Notes under the pieces: model-generated | Database searches by the model: none | What the model saw: the letters and a program-made list of their open reading frames with translations, nothing else | Told to the model about the DNA's origin: nothing | Program-made: the position numbers and the translations under genes | From: Prevotella sp. tf2-5 | GTDB taxonomy: Bacteria; Bacteroidota; Bacteroidia; Bacteroidales; Bacteroidaceae | Length of the DNA stretch: 64,000 nt | Direction: 5' to 3' | NCBI RefSeq assembly: GCF_900115435.1 | Contig: NZ_FOWK01000001.1 | Coordinates: 248,001 to 312,000, forward strand | In this document: piece by piece, positions 15,542-24,086 of the stretch | Layout of the letters: each line of letters begins with the position of its first letter | How positions within the stretch are numbered: position 1 is the first letter of the stretch

Positions 15542-16538
15542 TAACGATACCGACCGTTCATACATGTTGGAAAAGACCGAAGAGAGTCATCCTGGTATTG
15601 GACGGGCGGCAATTGAAAAGGACTGGTGGGTTAGTGTCACATTAAAGGCACTATTCCAGGCGGATTGTGCAGAAAGCTTGATATTCAAAGGCGGTACCAG
15701 TCTTAGCAAAGGCTGGGGATTGATTGAAAGATTTTCTGAAGATATTGACCTGGCTATCAGTCATTCATTCTTTGGCGTCAATAAGTCCAACAAGAGTCAA
15801 CGCGATAAGCTGCGCAAGTTGTCGAGAGCCTATATCCAAAGCACTTTGTCAGGTCAACTTGATGAACGTTTAAAGGCCATGGGTATCACAGGCTACCAGA
15901 TAGAGAACATCACTCATGTAGAAAACAGGGAAGGTGAACTTGTTCCTATTGATAGCGACAAAGATCCAACCGTCATCGTGCTTCACTACGACAGTCTTCT
16001 CACTCGGAAGATTGACTACATCCCGCCCAGGGTGAAGATTGAGATAAGCTGTCTCTCTATGGACGAGCCAGTTGAGGAGCGTGAAATACGTTCACTTATA
16101 TGCGGGACATTCCCTGATGATGATACAGATGCTGTATGCCGAATCAAAACTGTAGTGCCTACTCGTACTTTCTTGGAGAAGATATTCTTGTTGGCAGAGG
16201 AATTTCAGAAGGACAAGCCTCGAAGTGTCAGGATGTCCCGCCATCTCTATGACCTTGAGCGTCTTATGGATTCTGAGTTTGGTAAGTCTGCATTAGCGGA
16301 CAAAACTTTATATGATGCCATCATTGAACATCGAAAAGCCTACTATGCGCTAAGATATGTGGACTACTCATTGCATCACCCAGACACCATTAACATTCTG
16401 CCACCAGAGAACGTGCAGGATGACTGGCGACAGGATTATTCCAATATGCAGCGATACTTCATTTATGGAAGGTCATTGGATTTTGATCATCTAATGCAGC
16501 GGATTCAGGAATTACAACAGAGATTACGAAACATGTAG
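15516..16538 (+). CDS. AbiEii-type nucleotidyltransferase toxin
   Basis: The 340-residue product has the AbiEii/AbiGii nucleotidyltransferase signature: FKGGTSLSKGW (GGTSLSK at residues 59-65) and EDIDLAI (D76, D78), the metal-binding acidic pair. Known members modify tRNA ends with nucleotides and stop growth after phage infection or antitoxin loss. The ATG at 15516 overlaps abiEi. The gene appears full length with conserved residues intact, so the toxin is probably active. Confidence 0.9.
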   Translation: MKQTLWINNNDTDRSYMLEKTEESHPGIGRAAIEKDWWVSVTLKALFQADCAESLIFKGGTSLSKGWGLIERFSEDIDLAISHSFFGVNKSNKSQRDKLRKLSRAYIQSTLSGQLDERLKAMGITGYQIENITHVENREGELVPIDSDKDPTVIVLHYDSLLTRKIDYIPPRVKIEISCLSMDEPVEEREIRSLICGTFPDDDTDAVCRIKTVVPTRTFLEKIFLLAEEFQKDKPRSVRMSRHLYDLERLMDSEFGKSALADKTLYDAIIEHRKAYYALRYVDYSLHHPDTINILPPENVQDDWRQDYSNMQRYFIYGRSLDFDHLMQRIQELQQRLRNM

Positions 16539-16573
16539 ACGTGTCGAGACAAGATAATACAAATCCACAAAAT

Positions 16574-16596
16574 GTGGGAAATATTGCAAAAATTTC
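16574..16596 (+). promoter_or_regulatory. Operator-like 23-bp sequence, copy 2
   Basis: Identical to 14889-14911 and placed 32-54 bases before the gene at 16628. A short CCACA/TGTGG hairpin just precedes it. No clear TAnnTTTG box was found here, so it may act on read-through transcription or a weak promoter. Confidence 0.5.
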
Positions 16597-16627
16597 GTAG
16601 ATATTATTAATTACAGGATAACACATT

Positions 16628-17602
16628 ATGCCAATAGGAACACCCTTATGGGATGACTTTGTAAAAAAACTGAAGGAGGTAAAGACTACTGTTGAGGATA
16701 TGGGCTTTATGCCGAAGTATGTCCCCAATGAATCTGATTATGAATCCATGTCTGCAGTAGAGAGGGAAATGACTGAAAGGATGTTTCGTGATTACTATTG
16801 CTGCTACGCTAAGATGTCAACAGAAATCGTGCATAACAATATGATTGTTGTGGTTGACAAGGTAAATGAAGAGGTTCGCAATCTCTACTATAACAATTTT
16901 GTGAATCTTGACCTGATTCTTAATAAGATTGGTGACGACTTCCTGAAATATACCATCAACATGTCTGAGTTATGCAATATCAAGAAGATAAAGGCCACCT
17001 ATTTGGACTTGCTTGTGAAATATGGTATCACCCATCCAAGTAATGCCGAGAGATACGAAGAATTTCTCTGTCGTATAGGACTTGAATACATTTATTGCGT
17101 CAATCTTCTAACAGACTCGTTTGACAGCCGTGTATTCAATGAAGCTCAGAAGAAAGAAATCAAACGTAGAATCCTCTACAGCGCAGATCTCTTAATGGAT
17201 GAATTTGGCAAGATGCCGACAGTTATTGACCTTGAAAACGATTTCAAGGAGAAAGTGGAATCACTGCGAAATGAGATAGGCAGTTATCATCTTCCAAAAG
17301 ATTTTGCAGAGCATTTTACAGCGCCGTTTAGAGGTATTGGTACTGGTAACATCGATTACTACAAGCAACTTGAAGATAGTTTGACTGATAGGGCCAAGAA
17401 AAGAAGCGTTTTGGAATATGCCAAGATAGCCCACCTTATATATAATAGTGATAAGATGTCGAGACTGAAGCCCAATTCTTTTACAAACTGGTACAAATAT
17501 TTCTGCCAGATTGTGGGCTGTGAGCATAATCCTGATTACAAACCAGCAAAGTTAAAAGACACAAAAGGGCTTGAAAAAGAGTTCTATTACTTGACAAAGT
17601 GA
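16628..17602 (+). CDS. Hypothetical protein, possible third AbiE-linked gene
   Basis: I do not recognise this 324-residue protein. It is soluble, mostly helical in appearance, with no signal peptide, membrane segment or known catalytic motif; acidic and aromatic residues are frequent (YYCCYAKMS, GLEYIYCVNLL). It starts 90 bases after abiEii on the same strand. The same 23-bp operator-like sequence stands before it and before abiEi. That suggests common control by AbiEi and a linked role, for example as an accessory defence protein. It could instead be an unrelated cargo gene. Confidence 0.75.
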   Translation: MPIGTPLWDDFVKKLKEVKTTVEDMGFMPKYVPNESDYESMSAVEREMTERMFRDYYCCYAKMSTEIVHNNMIVVVDKVNEEVRNLYYNNFVNLDLILNKIGDDFLKYTINMSELCNIKKIKATYLDLLVKYGITHPSNAERYEEFLCRIGLEYIYCVNLLTDSFDSRVFNEAQKKEIKRRILYSADLLMDEFGKMPTVIDLENDFKEKVESLRNEIGSYHLPKDFAEHFTAPFRGIGTGNIDYYKQLEDSLTDRAKKRSVLEYAKIAHLIYNSDKMSRLKPNSFTNWYKYFCQIVGCEHNPDYKPAKLKDTKGLEKEFYYLTK

Positions 17603-17651
17603 TGTTTTGACGGGAATCTATCCCCTCATCTTCCCCAGACCATTTCCCCTG

Positions 17652-17694
17652 CCACGTTCGCAATATATTGATAACCAATATATTGCGAACGTGG
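17652..17694 (+). repeat. Perfect 19-bp inverted repeat with a 5-base spacer
   Basis: CCACGTTCGCAATATATTG and its exact complement flank ATAAC. It follows the unknown gene by 50 bases and precedes the HTH promoter by 38. The trailing sequence is pyrimidine-rich with a TTTTT at some distance, so it could end transcription. The length and perfect match also fit a protein-binding dyad at an origin or transfer site. Confidence 0.8.
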
Positions 17695-17731
17695 CTCGTT
17701 TCCCCTTTTTATTTCTCTGAATTTATTGGGA

Positions 17732-17739
17732 TAATTTTG
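17732..17739 (+). promoter_or_regulatory. -7 box of the HTH/replication genes
   Basis: TAATTTTG, 27 bases before the HTH gene start. Confidence 0.6.
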
Positions 17740-17766
17740 CAGCACAAAAATTAATTTCAATAAATT

Positions 17767-18063
17767 ATGGAAAATATAGTAGTATTAAATGAAGAGCAGT
17801 TCGAGGACATTATCTACAGAACTGTTAGCCGATGCCTCAATGAGAAGAACATCGGTAACTTCGGGGAGAAACCCGAAGATGAGGGGTTTTATACACGTGA
17901 TGAACTATGTGAACTTCTGCACATTGCTTATCCTACTCTTTGGAGAATTGAGCAGTCTGGCATTTTGAAATGTCAGAAGGTAGGACGCAAGAACCTATAC
18001 TCAAAGCAGGAAGTCAACATACTTATCAAGTCTGGGAAGTTGGCAAAGTATGGTCACCGATAG
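17767..18063 (+). CDS. Small helix-turn-helix protein, excisionase-like
   Basis: The 98-residue product has an acidic N-terminus and a C-terminal MerR/excisionase-type helix-turn-helix (about 41-95): FYTRDELCELLHIAYPTLWR followed by a recognition region ending GRKNLYSKQEV. Such proteins in Bacteroidetes elements act as excision factors or regulators of mobilization genes. It is the first gene of the replication/mobilization run, three bases before the next start, and 57 bases after the 19-bp inverted repeat it might bind. Confidence 0.75.
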   Translation: MENIVVLNEEQFEDIIYRTVSRCLNEKNIGNFGEKPEDEGFYTRDELCELLHIAYPTLWRIEQSGILKCQKVGRKNLYSKQEVNILIKSGKLAKYGHR

Positions 18064-18066
18064 TAA

Positions 18067-18834
18067 ATGTGTAAGGCTATGGGTATCTATGACTACATGA
18101 ATCATTTCTGGTTCGAGAATGAGAATGATCCATGCTCTCTGAGTGAGGGCGTTCTCTACTTCTATCTGTTGTATGAGGCCAACCGCCAACACTGGGCATC
18201 ACCTTTTAAGGTCAGTACCCAGATGCTGGCGGCACGGCTGAATACTTCTAAACAGAACGTAATGAAGGCAAGAGATGGACTTAGAAAGAGAGGGCTGATT
18301 GACTTTTCTAAAGGTGAAGGCAAAGGCAAGCCTGCATTGTACACCCTCCGTCTTTCGGAAGAACAATCTCAATCGTTGTCTCAACTGATGACTCAACAGT
18401 TGACCGAATCATTGGCTTCCGAGTTGCCCCAATCGTTGCCCCATTCCAATATAAAAGAAGAAAATACAACAAAAGAAGTAGGAGAAGAAAAACAATCTCC
18501 TTCATCCAATTCAAAAGTTGTGTTGACTCTTTCAGAGCTAATGGAAAAATTGTTGAATGACAATTCTTGGCTCCTTGGATTATCTGAACGACTGGCCAAG
18601 AATAAGATTATTCTTAATGGCGAAGAGTTGAAAGACAAAGTTAGAGAATTCTTCTCAGAACAGGAACATAAGGGCTGTAAGGGAAAAGAAGAGGCTGACT
18701 GTCGTGAGTATGTTTTTAACTGGATTAAATACAAATACAAGAATTATTATGGAAATGAATCAAAGTGCAATGGCCAAATTAGCACAATTAAGATCGAAGC
18801 TAATAGGCCAGAAGACTACACCGGGTATTGTTAA
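18067..18834 (+). CDS. Replication-associated winged-helix protein
   Basis: A 255-residue protein with an N-terminal winged helix resembling primosome or replisome organiser proteins (FYLLYEANRQHWASPF, MLAARLNTSKQNVMKARDGL). A Q/S-rich linker (about 100-155) leads to a C-terminal helical domain (about 155-245). Similar proteins stand before a DnaC-like loader in many Bacteroidetes mobilizable elements. Here the next gene is that loader and overlaps by 86 bases. A second possible start is the ATG five codons in (MGIYDYM). The role is inferred from context. Confidence 0.65.
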   Translation: MCKAMGIYDYMNHFWFENENDPCSLSEGVLYFYLLYEANRQHWASPFKVSTQMLAARLNTSKQNVMKARDGLRKRGLIDFSKGEGKGKPALYTLRLSEEQSQSLSQLMTQQLTESLASELPQSLPHSNIKEENTTKEVGEEKQSPSSNSKVVLTLSELMEKLLNDNSWLLGLSERLAKNKIILNGEELKDKVREFFSEQEHKGCKGKEEADCREYVFNWIKYKYKNYYGNESKCNGQISTIKIEANRPEDYTGYC

Positions 18835-19426
18835 GTTCCCGATGTCAACAGAGGAAGCTGCTCTTAATATCGAAGTGGCGTTCCAAGTAGAGGTAGAAAA
18901 GCGTGGTAATACTTATGTCAATAGTGAAGAACTGCATAATCATATCTGGCAGATAGCCGAGTTGTTCACCAAGCCTACCAACAAATTCGGTATTATGCTG
19001 TGTGGTGGCGTAGGTAACGGCAAGAGCACAATGATGTATGCCCTGCAGAATCTCATAAGGAGTCTTGAGATTCCTCTGATAGGTAATACAACATTTAGCA
19101 CATACGGGATGAGAATAGAAAGCGCCAAGTTCATCTATAACCAAGTAAAAGTTGACTCTAAAGAATACTTACATCTACAGCAAACCAATATGCTTGGGAT
19201 TGATGACCTTGGCGAGGAAGAGCCTACACTGATTAGCTATGGCAACCGTGTCACTCCTGTGATAGATCTCTTGTCATATCGCTATAACAGGATGCTTTTC
19301 ACCATGGTGACAACCAACCTAACCCCACCACAAATCCGCATGCTCTATGGTATCAGAATAGCAGACCGTTTTAACGAGATGATGCTTATCCTTAACTATC
19401 AGGGGCTGTCTTTCAGAACACCGTAA
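18749..19426 (+). CDS. DnaC-like AAA+ helicase loader
   Basis: I start at the ATG at 18749 (MEMNQSAMAK); the longer frame has no better support. The 225-residue product has Walker A GGVGNGKST (residues 86-94) and Walker B GIDDLG, with a sensor-like TTNL further on, as in DnaC/IstB-type ATPases. It would load a replicative helicase on the excised element. The overlap of about 86 bases with the preceding gene is unusually long. With its neighbour it forms the element's replication module. Confidence 0.8.
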   Translation: MEMNQSAMAKLAQLRSKLIGQKTTPGIVKFPMSTEEAALNIEVAFQVEVEKRGNTYVNSEELHNHIWQIAELFTKPTNKFGIMLCGGVGNGKSTMMYALQNLIRSLEIPLIGNTTFSTYGMRIESAKFIYNQVKVDSKEYLHLQQTNMLGIDDLGEEEPTLISYGNRVTPVIDLLSYRYNRMLFTMVTTNLTPPQIRMLYGIRIADRFNEMMLILNYQGLSFRTP

Positions 19427-19436
19427 CATTCGGGAT

Positions 19437-19494
19437 GTATAGTAACGTGGCGGACAGGGGCGACCATTAGCAATAATGGTGTAGCTTACTATAC
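19437..19494 (+). other. Nested dyad between the helicase loader and mobV
   Basis: An outer 9-bp inverted repeat (GTATAGTAA at 19437, TTACTATAC at 19486) encloses a 7-bp hairpin, ACCATTA-GCAA-TAATGGT (19463-19480), whose loop fits GNRA. It lies immediately after the loader gene and before the GC-rich hairpin array, so it is a candidate origin of transfer or structured leader. Confidence 0.6.
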
Positions 19495-19569
19495 CAAAAT
19501 TTCCGGTTTCTGTGCATGGCACACAAAGCCGTCGCGAGCAGAGTCGCTAAATTTAGGTAAGTAAGCCAC

Positions 19570-19764
19570 GGGGCTTGCCCCTTTGGATTCCCCAGCAGGG
19601 AGTGACTTCTCCCTACACCTACCGCTCAAGGCTCTGCCCTAAGAACCTGCCAAGGGCTACTTGCCCTATGGAACCTCGCAAGGGGGTGACCCTCCCCCTT
19701 GACCGCCCCGCTCAGAGGTCTCGACCTCTAAGAACTCTGACCAGGGAACAATCCCTGGACCCAA
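19570..19764 (+). repeat. Array of at least five GC-rich hairpins upstream of mobV
   Basis: Successive short inverted repeats occur: GGGGC/GCCCC (19570), AGGGAG/CTCCCT (19597), GGGC/GCCC (about 19654), AAGGGGG/CCCCCTT (about 19680), AGAGGT/ACCTCT (about 19717) and CCAGGGA/TCCCTGG (about 19741). The stretch is far richer in GC than its surroundings. It has no stop codon in the mobV frame, so it is readable as an N-terminal extension. Confidence 0.7.
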
Positions 19765-19793
19765 TTGTTGAACAACTTAAAAGTTTACAAATT

Positions 19794-21692
19794 ATGGCAA
19801 AAGGTGATAGATTCGTTGTCCTAACGATGGACAAGCAAACTGGCAATGCGGGGGGACTCTCCGCCCACATTGACCGAGAAGTATATGACGCTAATCTGGA
19901 CCGAATGGTAACATTCCGTCCGAAGAGCGTCCGTGATGATTCTCGTACAGCACTCAACCGTGAATGCATTGAGGGAGCAAAAAAGGCTGGCCGAACACAA
20001 GCCATTTGGAACCGACTAAAAGAAGAAGGTTTTTCCCGCGAGAGTTCAGGCAAAAAGAAGATAGTAACGAAAGGGGAAAAGAAAACCCGTAAGATCAAGG
20101 ATGATGCGGTCATCGCTCTATGTTTCATATGCAGTTCCGATGAGGAAACCATGAAGCAATTCGAGAAAGAGGGCAGGCTTGATGACTGGATAGACTCTAC
20201 TCTTGGCTGGTTTAAGCAGGAGTTTGGTGACAAGAACGTAGTATCCGCTGTTCTGCACATGGACGAGACAACTCCCCATCTGCACGTCACAGTTGTCCCA
20301 ATAACATACGAAGAGCCAAAGCCGCGTAAGGAGAAGCCCAAGTTTGACGAGAGAGGAAAGCCCTTGCGTAAATATGAGACTGACGAGAACGGTAACATTA
20401 TCCTCGATGAGAGCGGCAGGGCTATTGTCAAGAAGCGCACCTACAAGAAGCAAGAGGTAACAGCCCGACTCTCTGCCAAGGATATTTGTAATCCTGTAGC
20501 AATGGAACGTTGGCAGACAGGATATGCAAAGGCTATGGCCCCATTTGGTTTGCGTCGTGGGATTGCTGGCAGTAAGCAGAAGAGAGTGCCACCTGCTGAA
20601 TGGAATCTTCAGCAAGTCAATGGTCAACTGATGGCTGTTGAAAAGGAAATTGAGGAAAAGAAAGCCGAGATTACCAAGATGGCTCAGGCATCTTGGTATG
20701 ACAAGATATTTAACTCTGGGTTGAGTCCCACAGTGAGAAAAGTGCTTGAAGATAAAGAAAAAGAACACAAAGAAGAACTCCGTCAGGCAACAACCGCTGT
20801 TGACGAGGATGGCCGTCCCTATATCTGGACAAGTGGCAGCAAGAAAGACCAGGATGTCACATGGGAAGAATTAGCCAAGTTCCGTGAAAAGGAGAAAAAG
20901 AAGGCAGAGATTCAAGCCAAAGCGGACAAGGAAGCTGCTCTTGCCAAGGCTAAGGCAGACAAAGAAACTGCTGTTGCCAAAGCCAAGGCAGACGCAAAGG
21001 CAGAACTTGATGCCGAGATAGCCGAGAAAAACAAGTTATATGGCAACATCAAATCGTTGAACGAAAAGTTGTCCAAGTCTGAGGAGTCAAATAAGTTGCT
21101 ACTTGATAATCTCAAAGGTATCAGGGAATTCATGTTTGAAACATGCGGCCAAAAGTTCAGAGAAGTTGTCCAGATGATTCTTGACCAATGGAAGGCTGGC
21201 ATCAAACACTTTGCTAAGGAAATGAAAGATATCTTTCTGCAAGCGATGAGTTTTGAGAACACTACAGAATGCCGCAAGTCATATGTAAGCAATGCTTTTT
21301 GGTATGCAACACTGCTCGTTAAGACAGTTACAGACTGGAAAGGAGATAACGCCACTATCAATTCCCTACAAGATGATGCTAATCGTATCGCTGATGGAAC
21401 CTGGGAGTCATACCATCAGAAGCGTGACCAGCTCTTTGACGATGCCGTCAATGCTCTGGTAGAAATGGGCAACTGTCAAAATCAACGCCATCTGAACCAA
21501 AACCAAGCCAATATTATTGAAGCATTCCTTGCCTTTGATGGCAGTGACAGGACACAATTATGTGAAGAAATCTGGAATGTCGCCAGTCCCAAGGTTGATT
21601 ATTATTGGCGTGATGGAACCTTTGACGCGCTTGAAGAATTGCGCACAAAGGAACTCTATAACAGAAAATACGGTAATGGGCGATCGATTTAA
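19794..21692 (+). CDS. MobV/Pre-family relaxase
   Basis: I start at the ATG at 19794 (MAKGDRFVVLTMDKQ), giving 632 residues. The MobV signature HMDETTPHLH is at residues 155-164 and includes the histidines that bind metal at the nicking site. Residues about 370-440 are an alanine/lysine/glutamate-rich coiled coil (KADKEAALAKAKADKE). MobV relaxases nick the origin of transfer and let the element be mobilized by a helper conjugation system; no transfer apparatus is visible here. The frame stays open upstream through the hairpin array, with only non-ATG starts. The stop codon lies in the loop of the terminator. Confidence 0.92.
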   Translation: MAKGDRFVVLTMDKQTGNAGGLSAHIDREVYDANLDRMVTFRPKSVRDDSRTALNRECIEGAKKAGRTQAIWNRLKEEGFSRESSGKKKIVTKGEKKTRKIKDDAVIALCFICSSDEETMKQFEKEGRLDDWIDSTLGWFKQEFGDKNVVSAVLHMDETTPHLHVTVVPITYEEPKPRKEKPKFDERGKPLRKYETDENGNIILDESGRAIVKKRTYKKQEVTARLSAKDICNPVAMERWQTGYAKAMAPFGLRRGIAGSKQKRVPPAEWNLQQVNGQLMAVEKEIEEKKAEITKMAQASWYDKIFNSGLSPTVRKVLEDKEKEHKEELRQATTAVDEDGRPYIWTSGSKKDQDVTWEELAKFREKEKKKAEIQAKADKEAALAKAKADKETAVAKAKADAKAELDAEIAEKNKLYGNIKSLNEKLSKSEESNKLLLDNLKGIREFMFETCGQKFREVVQMILDQWKAGIKHFAKEMKDIFLQAMSFENTTECRKSYVSNAFWYATLLVKTVTDWKGDNATINSLQDDANRIADGTWESYHQKRDQLFDDAVNALVEMGNCQNQRHLNQNQANIIEAFLAFDGSDRTQLCEEIWNVASPKVDYYWRDGTFDALEELRTKELYNRKYGNGRSI

Positions 21693-21706
21693 TTCGATCG
21701 CCCATT
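21675..21706 (+). terminator. Terminator hairpin that contains the mobV stop codon
   Basis: A perfect 13-bp stem (AATGGGCGATCGA and its complement) has a six-base loop, and the mobV TAA at 21690-21692 lies in that loop. No strong T run follows, so termination efficiency is uncertain. Confidence 0.65.
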
Positions 21707-21728
21707 ATTAAGGTGATTACTTGTTATT

Positions 21729-21747
21729 ATGACACTTCAAGTGTCAT
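21729..21747 (+). repeat. Perfect 19-base palindrome
   Basis: ATGACACTT-C-AAGTGTCAT reads the same on both strands around a central base. It lies between the convergent mobV and Pit-type genes. It may be a protein-binding site or a short bidirectional hairpin. Confidence 0.5.
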
Positions 21748-21790
21748 CAGAGGAGTCGATGCCCATCCGACAATTGTATTATTAAATTTA

Positions 21791-24070
21791 TTACTCATCA
21801 AACTTGTTTGCTCCCCTCACAGTATGGCGCAAGGCACTGAGAAGTTGTTGCGACTCCTGAACCAAATTCAGAAATACAGTCATACTCTCAATATTGAGTT
21901 GCTTGGCTTGAATGTCGTGGATGATAGTCCGTCGATAATCGGAAAGCTGTGATTGCAGTTTTTCGGCATCACCACGTATCAACGCCATTGTTTCGGCATG
22001 GCAGGCCCGGTTGAAGAGTTGTAATATCTCATTGCGCATCTGAATGAACTCTTGGATATATTTGCTTGGCACCGGACTGAAGTTGTTGCCTACATGCTCT
22101 AAGCATGGCTCACCCATACGTTTCAAGCAATATACCATTTGCGCCAGCGAGTTGATTGTCAGAAAGTACCATGTGCCCTTCTCAATACTCAACATGGGGT
22201 CTATACGTCGTTGGACCATAATCTGTTTGCGTCGCTGGCGTTTTATATCTTTGCGTTGGTTTTCGGTCACCGCTGCGGTACGTTTCAGCGTACGATAGTC
22301 CTCATAAAAGAAAGCATCGGTCATCGATTTATAAGTTTCTGCTACCAATTGTAGTTGATGTGTGATGGTTAGTGCCACATGTTGTCGAAGCAGTATCCAA
22401 CATTCTGCTTTATCGCTGCTACGAACAATGCGATCAAACAATTCGTCGGCCTCACTGGTCTTGTTGCTTTTTTCATAGCGCAGATGGCTTCGAATAAGCA
22501 AGAAGATGGCCAGCGCGATGGCAACGGCCATTGCCACAAACGATCCAAAGAACAGGGCGATGCAGACGAGGAAGCACAACATGAACGCTACACCAGCCGT
22601 GATGAACCAACCACCTATGACCGATAGCACACCAGTAATACGGAATACTGCGCTCTCGCGACTCCATGCTCGGTCTGCCAGCGAAGCACCCATGGCTACC
22701 ATAAAAGTGACGTAGGTGGTGGATAGCGGCAGTTTGAGCGATGTACCCAATGCCACCAGCGCCCCAGCGAGAACCAGATTGACCGCTGCACGAATCTCAT
22801 CGAAGGCGGCTCCCCGCTTCAGCACGGCAGCATCGGCATTAAAGCGTGAGTCAATCCATCGCGCCACACCATTCGGAACTACAGAAGCCATGCCGTTGGC
22901 CATATTTCTGGACGTGCGCACCAACGTCCGTGCCACACCACTCGAACCAAACATCTCGTCACCCTCATCCTGTCGCGAGAGGTCCACCGAGGTCTTCACT
23001 ACGTTCTGCGCCTTCTTTGAGAAGACCAGTGCGAGCACCATCACCACACCTGCCGCGATGAGATAGAGTGCGGGGGTATGAGCACTATCCATCAGTGAGT
23101 ACATCATGTAGTCCTGCGATTCGCCATTGCCGTTGGCCATGTAGTCCTGATATGCCTCAAGTCCTGTCAGCGGAACACCTACAAAGTTCACGAGGTCGTT
23201 GCCTGCAAATGCCATTGCCAGGGCGAAGGTGCCCAACAATACAACGAACTTTAGTACGGGCAGTTTCATGGCACTCAGCAGCGTCAATAGCACAGAGAAA
23301 ACGGCCGCGCCTCCGCCAATAATCAGAAGCGTGTTTTGACTGACCATTTCTTTCAACTCAGGCGTCATTAAACTGCTACTCTTCAATCCGTTGATAAGCA
23401 GGAACCAAACAATGGCCGTCACTGATAGTCCACCAAAGATACCAATCTTTAACGACGATGCAACCAGACTTCCCATCTTGCCTGACTGATCTGTCGTTCT
23501 CCCGTTCACACGGTATGTAAAAGTGAAAACGACGCGTGCCACCCACTGCACCAGCATGCCGAGGACAAACGCAATGGCAACACTGAGGAAAATGCCAAGG
23601 ATGACCGAAATGGCTTTCTCCGTGTTCAGCAGATCACCTAATGAAAGTAACGTCCCGTCTGCTGCCGTTGCCCCGTGGAGTATCTGCAGCAGGGCGATGG
23701 CAAATGCTCCTCCCAGCAGTTCGAATACCATCGAGACGGTGGTGGATGTCGGCATGCCGAGCGTGTTGAACACATCGAGCAGTACCACGTCGGTAATCAT
23801 TACAGCCAGGAATACACACATCACGTCGTAGAATGAGAAATACTGTGGCGTCATGATGCCGTGCCGGGCCACGTCCATCATGCCATTGCTCAAGGCCGCT
23901 CCAGCAAACACACCGATAGCCGCCACTGACACAACTGTCCTGTATCTCGCCACCTTAGCACCGATGGCAGAGTTCAGGAAGTTTACTGCATCATTGCTGA
24001 CTCCGACTACGAGGTCAAAAACTGCCAGCACAATAAGAAATATAACTATTCCGAGAAATAAGGTATTCAT
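21791..24070 (-). CDS. Pit-family inorganic phosphate permease with a long cytoplasmic tail
   Basis: This 759-residue protein has both PiT signature repeats: GVSNDAVNFLNSAIG near residue 25 and a second block with LKLPLSTTYVTF late in the membrane part. About 12 membrane segments fill residues 1-530. The last about 220 residues are soluble and helical and resemble a PhoU-type regulatory domain, a known combination in Bacteroidetes. It imports phosphate with cations. It is the last gene after DUF2490 and HD genes, 16 bases behind the HD gene. Confidence 0.88.
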   Translation of the reverse strand: MNTLFLGIVIFLIVLAVFDLVVGVSNDAVNFLNSAIGAKVARYRTVVSVAAIGVFAGAALSNGMMDVARHGIMTPQYFSFYDVMCVFLAVMITDVVLLDVFNTLGMPTSTTVSMVFELLGGAFAIALLQILHGATAADGTLLSLGDLLNTEKAISVILGIFLSVAIAFVLGMLVQWVARVVFTFTYRVNGRTTDQSGKMGSLVASSLKIGIFGGLSVTAIVWFLLINGLKSSSLMTPELKEMVSQNTLLIIGGGAAVFSVLLTLLSAMKLPVLKFVVLLGTFALAMAFAGNDLVNFVGVPLTGLEAYQDYMANGNGESQDYMMYSLMDSAHTPALYLIAAGVVMVLALVFSKKAQNVVKTSVDLSRQDEGDEMFGSSGVARTLVRTSRNMANGMASVVPNGVARWIDSRFNADAAVLKRGAAFDEIRAAVNLVLAGALVALGTSLKLPLSTTYVTFMVAMGASLADRAWSRESAVFRITGVLSVIGGWFITAGVAFMLCFLVCIALFFGSFVAMAVAIALAIFLLIRSHLRYEKSNKTSEADELFDRIVRSSDKAECWILLRQHVALTITHQLQLVAETYKSMTDAFFYEDYRTLKRTAAVTENQRKDIKRQRRKQIMVQRRIDPMLSIEKGTWYFLTINSLAQMVYCLKRMGEPCLEHVGNNFSPVPSKYIQEFIQMRNEILQLFNRACHAETMALIRGDAEKLQSQLSDYRRTIIHDIQAKQLNIESMTVFLNLVQESQQLLSALRHTVRGANKFDE

Positions 24071-24086
24071 TATTCTTTTTATTTGA

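Noticed and set aside
19575..19793. mobV extended upstream to 705 residues
   Set aside because: Only non-ATG codons are available, the sequence is a hairpin array, and MAKGDRFVVLTMDK is a natural relaxase start. The open frame is kept as a finding.
19712..20440. Minus-strand frame of 242 residues inside mobV
   Set aside because: It is antisense to the MobV signature region; its serine-rich composition is what a complement of lysine/glutamate codons gives.
21707..21790. Second att copy at the end of the mobilization genes
   Set aside because: I searched by eye for the tRNA-Asn 24-mer here and did not find it, so the element end could not be placed at this junction.
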